NCBI GenBank assembly: GCA_004555915.1
Contig: SFJM01000070.1
Coordinates: forward strand, 1-6,356
From: Clostridiales bacterium
GTDB lineage: Bacteria; Bacillota; Clostridia; Oscillospirales; Butyricicoccaceae
DNA: 6,356 nt
Reading direction: 5' to 3'
Shown: positions 1 to 5,547 of the stretch, in pieces
Layout: every line of letters begins with the position of its first letter
How positions within the stretch are numbered: position 1 is the first letter of the stretch
Program-made: the position numbers and the translations under genes
Notes under the pieces: model-generated
Databases searched by the model: none
Told to the model about the DNA's origin: nothing
The model's input: only the letters and a program-made list of their open reading frames with translations

Positions 1-291
1 ACTGTCCATGTTGACCCAGCCAAGTTCCTGCTTGCGTACCGCCACAAGGTCGTATTTTGTCTTGCGTTTCGGGTTGTCCGACACTTCCAGACGCACCGCA
101 GTACCGGGCAGTAGCAGTTCCCTGCACCGCCCGGTGTTCTTGACATGGACGGTTTCCACCGCTCCATTCACTTTCACATGGGCAATAAAGCGGTTGGGAC
201 GGTCAACAAAAATGCTGTCTGCGATTTCTCTGTATAAGCAGCCCCGACTGAGGGCTTTTCTGCGATTACTAAGCGATAAGACAATAAGCAT
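1..291 (-). CDS. sfsA: SfsA family DNA/RNA nuclease-like protein, N-terminal part (cut by window edge)
   Basis: Reading the minus strand from ATG at 291 gives 97 open codons to the window edge. They contain the SfsA N-terminal signature: FVDRPNRFIAHVKVNG, then HVKNTGRCRELLLPG, then a YDLVAVRK-type stretch ending GWVNMDS. SfsA proteins are about 230 residues, so roughly 60% lies outside the window. The family has an OB-like N-domain followed by a nuclease-like domain; the Escherichia coli member was first linked to maltose metabolism, and its physiological role is unsettled. Start choice is doubtful: AGGAG at 295-299 lies only 3 bases from this ATG, and 27 residues precede the conserved Phe where family members usually have about 8-10. 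No ATG, GTG or TTG occurs in frame in between. The family call is secure; the start is not. Confidence 0.9.
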   Translation of the reverse strand, partial: MLIVLSLSNRRKALSRGCLYREIADSIFVDRPNRFIAHVKVNGAVETVHVKNTGRCRELLLPGTAVRLEVSDNPKRKTKYDLVAVRKQELGWVNMDS

Positions 292-335
292 CAACTCCTA
301 ACTTTTTATAATGCGATTAAAACACCCAGATGTAC

Positions 336-364
336 TTGAAAAAGACAAAGCTTTCGGCTAAAAT
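336..364 (+). promoter_or_regulatory. Sigma-A-type promoter for the ATPase gene
   Basis: TTGAAA at 336-341 and TAAAAT at 359-364 are separated by exactly 17 bases. Each box is one base from consensus. Transcription would start near 371 and give a leader of about 40 bases before the ATG at 410. It is the only well-spaced plus-strand promoter seen in the gap between sfsA and the ATPase gene. Confidence 0.6.
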
Positions 365-409
365 GAAATCATAAGAAAAATCGGCTGAAATTGGAAGCAG
401 GTGATCAAT

Positions 410-1633
410 ATGAGTTACATTACAAGAAGTCTTGAGAAAGTTGTGCAGCAGGTCACGCAGGAATATCCGGTTGTGCTTGTGACCGGCCCCCGGCAGGTAG
501 GAAAAACGACCATGCTGCAAAAACTCATGGAAGGAACTCCCCGTGGATATGTTTCACTGGACGATTTGAACGAGCGGGCACTCGCAAAAAATGATCCGGA
601 ATTGTTTTTGCAGCTGCATAAGCCGCCAGTTCTGATTGATGAGGTTCAGTATGCACCGGAACTATTTACCTATATCAAGGTCTATGCAGATACTCACCGC
701 GAGCCGGGTGCCTTTTGGCTGACCGGTTCGCAGGTGTTCAAGCTGATGCACGGGGTACAGGAATCACTTGCCGGGCGTGTTGCAGTGCTGTCAATGACTT
801 CTCTTTCGCAGTCAGAAATAAACGGTGCAGATACCGAGCCTTTCCGTGTGGATTTGGACGCTCTGCTGAACCGCGAGGAAAAAGCTGTGCCCGCAGATAC
901 CAAAGATGTCTTTGAGCGTATCTATCGGGGCTCCATGCCCGCTATTGCAAGCGAAAAAAATACCAACAGCCAGATTTTTTACAGCAGCTACCTTTCTACC
1001 TATATTGAACGCGACGTAAAAGAGCTTTCAGATGCCATCGATGCGCTGAAATTTCTGCGTTTCATGACAGCGGTTGCAGCACGCTGCTCCCAGATGCTGA
1101 ATGTTGCCGAAATTGCACAGGATGCGGACATCAATCAGAAGCAGGCAAAAGATTGGCTGCACATTCTGGAAACACTGGGTATCATCTTCTATCTGCACCC
1201 CTACTCCAATAACCTTCTGAAGCGTTTGGTAAAAACTCCAAAGCTCTATTTTTATGATACGGGATTGGTCTGCTATCTGACCAAGTGGAGCAGTGCAGAG
1301 GTTCTGGAGTATGGGGCCATGAACGGTGCAATCCTCGAAAACTATGTTGTTTCCGAAATTGCGAAGACCTATCTGAATACCGGCAGAGAGCCGTTTTTGT
1401 ACTACTACCGCGACAAAGATGCAAAAGAGATTGACATTGTTCTGGAGCAGGATGGTGTTCTGAATCCCATCGAAATCAAAAAGACCTCGAATCCCGGCAC
1501 CGAACTGACGAAGGTGTTTTCTTTGCTGGACAAAGCCTCTGTCCCACGTGGGAAAGGTGCTATTGTCTGCATGAAGCCAAAAGTCGGCATCATAGATCGA
1601 GATAACTATATCGTCCCGATTTGGATTATCTGA
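410..1633 (+). CDS. AAA+ ATPase with C-terminal DUF4143 domain (407 aa)
   Basis: Full-length member of the widespread prokaryotic ATPase/DUF4143 family, whose cellular role is not established. Residues 26-33 are the Walker A loop GPRQVGKT and 74-78 the Walker B VLIDE. A sensor-like LTGSQ follows at 104-108 and a conserved LAGR at 120-123, which may be an arginine finger. Residues about 230-262 look like a winged helix-turn-helix (NVAEIAQDADINQKQAKDWL). The DUF4143 part holds KTPKLYFYDTGL (275-286), LENYV (309-313) and an E-I-D...E-I-K arrangement (340-357) resembling the PD-(D/E)XK nuclease core. ATG at 410 is preferred over the in-frame GTG at 401 because AGGTG at 399-403 sits 6 bases before it. 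It is divergent from sfsA and convergent with the ICE relic. All ATPase motifs look intact. Homologues occur both as ordinary chromosomal genes and near mobile DNA, so membership of the adjacent relic is unproven. Confidence 0.9.
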   Translation: MSYITRSLEKVVQQVTQEYPVVLVTGPRQVGKTTMLQKLMEGTPRGYVSLDDLNERALAKNDPELFLQLHKPPVLIDEVQYAPELFTYIKVYADTHREPGAFWLTGSQVFKLMHGVQESLAGRVAVLSMTSLSQSEINGADTEPFRVDLDALLNREEKAVPADTKDVFERIYRGSMPAIASEKNTNSQIFYSSYLSTYIERDVKELSDAIDALKFLRFMTAVAARCSQMLNVAEIAQDADINQKQAKDWLHILETLGIIFYLHPYSNNLLKRLVKTPKLYFYDTGLVCYLTKWSSAEVLEYGAMNGAILENYVVSEIAKTYLNTGREPFLYYYRDKDAKEIDIVLEQDGVLNPIEIKKTSNPGTELTKVFSLLDKASVPRGKGAIVCMKPKVGIIDRDNYIVPIWII

Positions 1634-1647
1634 ATTTCAATATGTAA

Positions 1648-1663
1648 GGCGGCAAACGCCGCC
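1648..1663. terminator. GC-rich hairpin between convergent genes, possible weak bidirectional terminator
   Basis: GGCGGC (1648-1653), loop AAAC, GCCGCC (1658-1663) form a perfect 6-bp stem. It lies 15 bases after the ATPase stop and 7 bases beyond the stop of the minus-strand DUF4366 gene. No clean T-run follows on either strand, only AT-rich sequence, so termination efficiency is uncertain. Its position between two converging genes supports a shared terminator. Confidence 0.5.
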
Positions 1664-1670
1664 AGTAAAA

Positions 1671-2201
1671 TTATTCTTCTGCGTTATCCTCCTCGCCGGG
1701 TTCCTCCGGCTCATCCTCCATCGGAATCTCAAAATCGCCCTTGTCCTCGGTGTAGTTTGCATCGGGGTCAAGGGCTTCTTTTTCGGCCTGCTTTTTCTGT
1801 TTCTGCTTCATAAAGGCATAGATGCCGCCGCCCGCTGTCAAGCCGACCAATGCCAGCACACTCAAAAAGGCGGCTGCATACTTTGTATTTTTGTTTTCTT
1901 TCGGCTGCTCAGCACCGGATGCGGCTGCTTCTTCCGCTGCCTTTTTCGCTTCTTCCTCGGCCAGCTTCCGTTCCAATTCGGCCTGCGCCACAGCTTCTTT
2001 TTCAGCAGTATAGGCTTCGGCATCCTCTTCTTCCATCAGGGTCAGAAGGTCGGCTTCATCCACCAGATTCATGAAGTGGACGGTCTGCTGTCCCTTGGCA
2101 TTACGGTCAATGACCAGATAAAAAGTCGCACCCGACTTGCTGACCAGCGTGATGAACTGCTGCCCGCTGCCATCGGAATTCTTTTTCAGAAACAGAATCA
2201 T
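1671..2201 (-). CDS. CD1107/DUF4366-family ICE membrane protein, lacking its N-terminal signal region (176 aa)
   Basis: Residues 14-57 (QQFITLVSKSGATFYLVIDR, then VHFMNLVDEADLLTLM) are the conserved core of the DUF4366/CD1107 mobile-element proteins. An acidic and alanine-rich, probably coiled segment follows at 58-95, a single membrane helix at about 108-131, then a basic anchor (KQKQKK) and an acidic tail ending EEDNAEE. Intact relatives are longer: they start with a Sec signal peptide and a Pro-rich linker, so the core sits outside the cell and the basic end inside. That N-terminal part is missing here, and without it the topology is uncertain. ATG at 2201 is preferred over the ATG at 2210: AAGGGAG at 2211-2217 abuts the latter but lies 9 bases from the former. 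The gene overlaps the PrgI reading frame by about 95 bases in another frame. Probably non-functional as a transfer protein. Confidence 0.75.
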   Translation of the reverse strand: MILFLKKNSDGSGQQFITLVSKSGATFYLVIDRNAKGQQTVHFMNLVDEADLLTLMEEEDAEAYTAEKEAVAQAELERKLAEEEAKKAAEEAAASGAEQPKENKNTKYAAAFLSVLALVGLTAGGGIYAFMKQKQKKQAEKEALDPDANYTEDKGDFEIPMEDEPEEPGEEDNAEE

Positions 2202-2538
2202 GGGTGTCATCTCCCTTCATAAGCAGTGCATAGTAATTGCGGGTCTGGTACGGACGCACCTTCGGGCGAACAAAGCGCGCCTGAAAGTAGTACCGCAGGA
2301 TCTTTTCAGCCGGCTGACCGTTCTTCTGATACATGGCCAGAAAGAACATGGGCAGCATGACCGCCATCATGCCGAGGGTAGCACCGGTATTGCCTGCGGT
2401 ATCCCGCAGGACAAAGAACAGCGGCACACCTACGACTGCCGCTGCACCAAAACAGACGAGCTGCCGGGCGGTCAGGTTGAAGGCTACCTTAGACTTCACC
2501 TTGCTGAAATCGCGCGGCACGGAAATATAAGCTGCCAA
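2107..2538 (-). CDS. PrgI-family ICE transfer protein with an out-of-frame C-terminal tail (143 aa)
   Basis: Residues 1-106 match the PrgI family of small inner-membrane proteins of ICE type IV secretion systems, counterparts of VirB3/TcpE-like subunits that work with the VirB4 ATPase. The landmarks are the N-terminal YISVPRDFSKVKSKVAFNLT, two membrane helices at about 27-45 and 52-69, and the post-membrane PAEKILRYYFQARFVRPKVR block followed by PYQTRNYYALLM. From about residue 107 the frame reads the neighbouring DUF4366 gene in the wrong phase until a chance stop, so the last 36 residues are not family sequence. The start is TTG at 2538, supported by GGAGGTG at 2544-2550 with ideal spacing. 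The start lies 15 bases after the TrbL-like stop, so the two genes are probably cotranscribed. The missing VirB4 partner makes transfer function unlikely. Confidence 0.8.
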   Translation of the reverse strand: MAAYISVPRDFSKVKSKVAFNLTARQLVCFGAAAVVGVPLFFVLRDTAGNTGATLGMMAVMLPMFFLAMYQKNGQPAEKILRYYFQARFVRPKVRPYQTRNYYALLMKGDDTHDSVSEKEFRWQRAAVHHAGQQVGCDFLSGH

Positions 2539-2553
2539 AATTTCACCTCCGAA

Positions 2554-3420
2554 TCAATGGGCACCCAGCAGAGTTTTGGCGACAGAGCTGGTCTTGAATA
2601 GCGAGAAGCAGAGCAGCACCGTGTACCCCACGATGCTCCAGATCGAGTTGATTGCATCGCCGGAAATGGCAACATTCTGGATCAATACCGCGTAGATGGC
2701 CACACAGATCAGGATCAGAAAGCCCTGAAAACCCAGCGCAAACAGGGATTTCAGATAGTTCTGCCCGATGTGGCTCTGCTCATGGTTGCCCCAGGTTGCC
2801 ATAGGCACCGGTGCCAGACTGACCATCATATAAATCTCGATCATGCGCCCATATACCAGCACAAAAATGATGATGCTGAGAATCCGCATGGAGATTCCAA
2901 TGAAGAAGGACTGCAGGAACAGCCCGAACAGCGGACCGACTTCCATCTGCATCATGCTGGCTTCCAGCATTGAAAGCCCCACCTCGTTGACACGGGTGTT
3001 GCCGGAGATGATGCCGCTGGAATTTGCCACGACCTGCTGCGTCACATCGAACACTGCCATAATGATCTCGAATGTGTTACTGATGAGCCAGACCGAAACC
3101 GCCGTTTTGAAGATCCAGCGCATGATGAGGGCAGGCTCAAACTGCGCCATATTGTTATGCTGAGTGATCATCTCGATCAATTCATAACAGGCGATGAAGG
3201 TCAGGATGATGCCTGCAATGGGCAGCACCACGTTCCGGGAGAGGGCTTCAATCATGGCAAACACTCTCGGCTCAAAGCTGGAGGGCTTGGTGCCCACCTG
3301 CTGTGCGATGCTGCCCACCTGCGTGTTGACATCGTCAAACAGGCCGCTGAGATTGGACATGATTGCCGCTGTCAGCAAAGATTTGATCCAATCCGAAATC
3401 GCTTTGAGAACAGTTTCCAC
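2554..3420 (-). CDS. TrbL/VirB6-like (CD0411-type) conjugal transfer channel protein (288 aa)
   Basis: A polytopic membrane protein of the size and sequence type of the VirB6/TrbL proteins of Firmicutes ICEs, which line the inner-membrane channel of the type IV secretion apparatus. After an amphipathic N-terminus with a GLFDDVNTQVG segment (26-36), predicted membrane spans lie near 64-80, 103-125, 165-190, 229-250 and 260-276. The conserved loop RMIEIYMMVSLAPVPMATWG (192-211) and the following HIGQNYLKS are typical of the family. The start is GTG at 3420 with AAGGTGG at about 3430-3436, spacing 9. No frameshift or internal stop is seen, so this gene is intact although its operon is not. The Maff2-type gene usually found just upstream is absent; only a 22-codon reading frame precedes it. 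Confidence 0.88.
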   Translation of the reverse strand: METVLKAISDWIKSLLTAAIMSNLSGLFDDVNTQVGSIAQQVGTKPSSFEPRVFAMIEALSRNVVLPIAGIILTFIACYELIEMITQHNNMAQFEPALIMRWIFKTAVSVWLISNTFEIIMAVFDVTQQVVANSSGIISGNTRVNEVGLSMLEASMMQMEVGPLFGLFLQSFFIGISMRILSIIIFVLVYGRMIEIYMMVSLAPVPMATWGNHEQSHIGQNYLKSLFALGFQGFLILICVAIYAVLIQNVAISGDAINSIWSIVGYTVLLCFSLFKTSSVAKTLLGAH

Positions 3421-3434
3421 TCAGAGCCACCACC

Positions 3435-3503
3435 TTAAAAGAAATGGTTGATGAGGGTCTTGAGCAGGTTGAGCAGAAAAATAAGGTGGGTCAAAAACTG
3501 CAT
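3435..3503 (-). CDS. Possible 22-aa hydrophobic leader peptide upstream of the TrbL-like gene
   Basis: ATG at 3503 opens a 22-codon frame rich in Leu, Ile and Phe (begins MQFLTHLIFLLNLL). It stops with TAA at 3435-3437, inside the ribosome site of the TrbL-like gene, 14 bases before its GTG. That placement would suit translational coupling. Against it, no good ribosome site precedes this ATG, and short hydrophobic frames arise by chance in T-rich DNA. It could also be a scrap of a deleted gene, though it does not resemble the Maff2 family. Confidence 0.2.
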   Translation of the reverse strand: MQFLTHLIFLLNLLKTLINHFF

Positions 3504-3543
3504 AAAAAACACTTTCTTTCGTTGATGGGTGGATAAAAAACAC
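3502..3543. repeat. Pair of 11-bp direct repeats ATAAAAAACAC, 31 bp apart
   Basis: The identical 11-mer ATAAAAAACAC occurs at 3502-3512 and 3533-3543. The 31-bp period is close to three helical turns, so the copies would face the same side of the DNA. They lie just upstream of the ICE relic genes and 36 bases before the -35 box of the hydrolase promoter. This may be a binding site, part of an element end, or chance in A-rich sequence. Confidence 0.4.
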
Positions 3544-3578
3544 GGCTTGGAGTACCCCCTGAATCTAAAATCCGGTCC

Positions 3579-3607
3579 TTGATTCTCCGCGGAAAACAAG
3601 GTAGAAT
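3579..3607 (+). promoter_or_regulatory. Sigma-A-type promoter for the exported hydrolase
   Basis: TTGATT at 3579-3584 and TAGAAT at 3602-3607 are separated by 17 bases. Transcription would begin near 3614 and leave a 5' UTR of about 78 bases before the ATG at 3692. No better pair is seen in the gap. Confidence 0.6.
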
Positions 3608-3620
3608 GAAGAAAAGCAAG

Positions 3621-3665
3621 CCCACAGAAATGTGGGACGCGCCGCGTTCTGTGCAAGAATGCACA
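3621..3665 (+). promoter_or_regulatory. Two consecutive hairpins in the 5' UTR of the hydrolase mRNA
   Basis: The first is CCCACA (3621-3626), GAAA loop, TGTGGG (3631-3636): a perfect 6-bp stem closed by a GNRA tetraloop within about 10 bases of the predicted 5' end. The second is TGTGC (3650-3654), 6-base loop, GCACA (3661-3665), which ends 10 bases before the ribosome site AGAAGGAGG (3675-3683). No T-run follows either, so they are not terminators. A 5'-stabilising role for the first is possible but inferred. Confidence 0.4.
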
Positions 3666-3691
3666 AAATGTACCAGAAGGAGGACCACCAG

Positions 3692-5038
3692 ATGAAAAAA
3701 GTCACACGCCGTCAATTTTTGAAAACGACTGCGGCAGTCGGCGCTCTCGGAGCAGCCGCTTCCGCCGGGGCAGTTCCGGCAGGAGCCTGCATCGATCCGC
3801 CGCCCGCGGCGGGCTACCCGCAGCAAATCACGATTGGGGCTTACGATTGGGGGCCGTGCGTCAGCAGCACCCAGTTCAAATTGCGGCAGTCCGTCCGGGC
3901 GGAGAGCGTTCAGGCAAGCGACTTCCAGAGTGCTTACGAGACCAAAGACAGCTACGACTGGTATCAGACCTCCGCCGGGACCGCAACAGCATCCGGTACA
4001 CTCCCTGTGGTGGACGCCTGCCCCTGCAACAGCGATGGCTTCCGCGCCGCCAGCGCCCGGATGCTCCGGCTGGAATTTTCGCCGGTGAAGCAGGACGCAA
4101 ATGTGGTGGGCAGCGTCTTTCGGTTCGACCCGGCACAGCACACCACCAGCTGGTGCAGCGATTATACGCTTTCCATCCAGCTCTCCAAGGATGCCTCGCT
4201 CTCGGCTGCGCTGTTCGGCCTTCCGGTCACAAAGGTTGAGGTGAACCCTGCCATCGACTTCTCGCGGGCGCGCATCCCGGCGCTGGACCCGTTCCGATTG
4301 GACGGAAAATTTACCGGAAGCGACGGACGCACGCTTTTGTATGCGTCTTATGAGCCTTCCGGTGCGGTGGAGGTACCGCTTGTGGTCTGGCTGCACAGCG
4401 GGGAAGAGTGCGGCAGCGATGTCCGCATCCCGCTGCTGGCCGAAAAGGTTTCTGCGCTGGCGGGAAAGGCGTTTCAGGATGCATTGGGCGGTTCGGCTTT
4501 TGTTCTGGTGCCGCAGACCAGCGAGGTCTGGGACGACGCGCAGGTGCTCACGCTGCGGGAACTCATCGAGCAGTTTGCAGCAGAGCATCCGAACCTGGAC
4601 AGAACGCGCATTTACCTTGGCGGCAGCGGCGCAGGTGGTGCGATGACGCTAAAAATGCTGTTGCAGGCCCCGGACTTTTTCGCGGCGGCATTCCCCATCA
4701 GCGAGACTTGCCCGGACGCGGCCCTTTCGGAAGCACAGATCACGGCACTGTCCAAAACGCCGCTCTGGTTCACCTATGCAAAAGACTGGCTCCCCGCCGA
4801 CCCCGGCCAGTACACCGCTGCAACCGTTCGCCGGTTGCAGCGGCTCAATGCGCCGGTCCGACAGACCGCGTGGGAGCAGGCACCGGAGCAGGCCGTGAAT
4901 GTTTTTTACCGCAATCGCCTTGGCACAATTTACTGCCACGAGGGCGATTGGAGCTGGATCTGTTTCTTCAACGACCAGTGCGTGGATGACGCCACAGGAG
5001 AGCACCTTTGGCAGTGGCTGGGACAGCAAAAGCGCTGA
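3692..5038 (+). CDS. Exported esterase-like alpha/beta hydrolase (EstA Ig-like N-domain + PHB-depolymerase-type fold) with altered catalytic triad, 448 aa
   Basis: ATG at 3692 follows AGAAGGAGG with good spacing. Residues 4-11 (VTRRQFLK) are a twin-arginine motif, followed by an Ala/Gly-rich h-region to about 32. Cys33 after AGA could be a non-canonical lipidation site. Residues about 44-185 resemble the EstA Ig-like domain (ITIGAYDWGP, later SVQASDF and TTSWCSDYTLSIQL). From about 200 the hydrolase fold begins: LYASYEP (216-222), LVVWLHSGEECG (230-241, oxyanion region), and RIYLGGSGAGGAMTLKML (306-323, nucleophile elbow). KTPLWFTYAKD (355-365) and GDWSWICFFNDQC (418-430) complete it. Relatives I recall have GGCSNGG, K-T-D and GHWSWI at the last three sites, that is Ser, Asp and His. 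Here these positions read Gly313, Trp366 and Asp419. Neighbouring Ser312, Asp365 and His416 might compensate, or the protein may be a binding pseudo-enzyme. Substrate is unknown. It is transcribed alone, and no clear terminator follows. Confidence 0.8.
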   Translation: MKKVTRRQFLKTTAAVGALGAAASAGAVPAGACIDPPPAAGYPQQITIGAYDWGPCVSSTQFKLRQSVRAESVQASDFQSAYETKDSYDWYQTSAGTATASGTLPVVDACPCNSDGFRAASARMLRLEFSPVKQDANVVGSVFRFDPAQHTTSWCSDYTLSIQLSKDASLSAALFGLPVTKVEVNPAIDFSRARIPALDPFRLDGKFTGSDGRTLLYASYEPSGAVEVPLVVWLHSGEECGSDVRIPLLAEKVSALAGKAFQDALGGSAFVLVPQTSEVWDDAQVLTLRELIEQFAAEHPNLDRTRIYLGGSGAGGAMTLKMLLQAPDFFAAAFPISETCPDAALSEAQITALSKTPLWFTYAKDWLPADPGQYTAATVRRLQRLNAPVRQTAWEQAPEQAVNVFYRNRLGTIYCHEGDWSWICFFNDQCVDDATGEHLWQWLGQQKR

Positions 5039-5469
5039 GGAACATAGCTTTTCCTTTCCGGAAGGGCAATTTTCTCTATGGAAAAGGGCAAACGCCGTTT
5101 CCAACTGTGAAGCTTGCGTCCACACAGGTGCCACGCAGGCGGAATGGACCCGGCTGCTTTGTCGTTCGGCTATTAGGTGCTCCGGTGCATCGCTGTTGGG
5201 ACAGCGTTGAGAAAACTATGAAATTTTACGATTTGACATTCTATCGCAAGACAAGAAATTAGCACGAATAGCCACAAAAACGAAACCAGCCAGAACAGTC
5301 ATGAGAGGAAATCGTTTTGAAAGCAGCCCAAACAGCATCTGGCAGCTTCTCCGACAATGGGAGAACATGCCCATTCACCACGAGTACAAAACCAGACAGA
5401 ATTTCTCATGTGCCATAAAGTAACACAAAAAACAACAGACAGACGACACAATTCCGCAATGATTGATGC
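5039..5469. other. Gene-poor intergenic region with several small dyads
   Basis: No frame here has both a ribosome site and recognisable protein similarity. Small inverted repeats are present: CTTTTCC with GGAAAAG (about 5048-5086), CCTT with AAGG flanking TCCGG (about 5053-5065), TGCGT with ACGCA (about 5114-5137), and a perfect CGCTGT-TGGG-ACAGCG hairpin at 5191-5206. None has a T-run, so none is a convincing terminator for the hydrolase gene. A 40-codon frame at 5301-5423 lacks a ribosome site. A TTGACA at 5233-5238 lacks a matching -10 box. The part after about 5215 is visibly more AT-rich than the hydrolase gene. This may be decayed genic DNA or a dispersed repeat, which cannot be judged from one copy. 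Confidence 0.5.
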
Positions 5470-5498
5470 TTGACAGTCTCCTTCAAGTTCGCTATAAT
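5470..5498 (+). promoter_or_regulatory. Perfect-consensus sigma-A promoter ahead of the nitroreductase remnant and MATE gene
   Basis: TTGACA at 5470-5475 and TATAAT at 5493-5498 match consensus at all twelve positions and are separated by exactly 17 bases. The start point would be near 5505. This is by far the strongest promoter in the window. It reads toward a terminator hairpin and then the MATE gene, which suggests that expression is limited after initiation. Confidence 0.85.
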
Positions 5499-5547
5499 AA
5501 TAAACGCAAAACTTTAGTGGACTTTTCCGGATTCGATCATCTTTTTG

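Larger units (their letters stand above)
1671..3420 (-). mobile_element. Relic of an ICE conjugative-transfer operon (TrbL/VirB6 - PrgI - truncated DUF4366)
   Basis: Three co-oriented genes belong to the conserved transfer block of Firmicutes ICEs (Tn1549/CTn-like). The usual order there is VirD4, Maff2, VirB6/TrbL, PrgI, VirB4, NlpC/P60 (CD1108), DUF4315, DUF4366 (CD1107), then topoisomerase. Here PrgI is followed at once by the DUF4366 domain. VirD4 and Maff2 are not seen upstream, and no relaxase, integrase or topoisomerase is present in the window. An AAA ATPase gene lies on one side and an exported hydrolase gene on the other. I read this as a 1.75-kb decayed remnant left by deletions. 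Terminal repeats or attachment sites of the original element were not identified. The usual gene order comes from recall of the family, not from a search. Confidence 0.75.

Noticed and set aside
8..301. 97-codon plus-strand open frame
   Set aside because: It is the antisense shadow of sfsA, whose minus-strand translation carries clear SfsA motifs.
307..312. TATAAT on the plus strand
   Set aside because: The sequence 17 bases upstream is not a -35 box. The pair at 336-364 is better spaced and closer to the ATPase start.
2137..2601. 154-codon plus-strand open frame
   Set aside because: It lies opposite PrgI and the end of the TrbL-like gene, lacks any recognisable similarity, and the minus-strand reading is clearly genic.
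3632..3691. GTG start 60 bases upstream of the hydrolase ATG
   Set aside because: It would put 20 residues before the twin-arginine signal and lies inside the 5' UTR hairpin, whereas ATG at 3692 has a strong ribosome site.
3491..4588. 365-codon minus-strand open frame
   Set aside because: It is antisense to the hydrolase gene. Its Arg/Gly/Cys-rich composition is typical of shadows of GC-rich genes, and the plus frame has a signal peptide, a ribosome site and family motifs.
5008..5262. 84-codon plus-strand frame after the hydrolase
   Set aside because: It starts inside the hydrolase coding sequence in another frame, has no ribosome site, and resembles no family I can name. It is left as part of the unexplained spacer.
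5301..5423. 40-codon plus-strand frame starting MRGNRFES
   Set aside because: There is no Shine-Dalgarno sequence before the ATG, no recognisable similarity, and no promoter properly placed for it.
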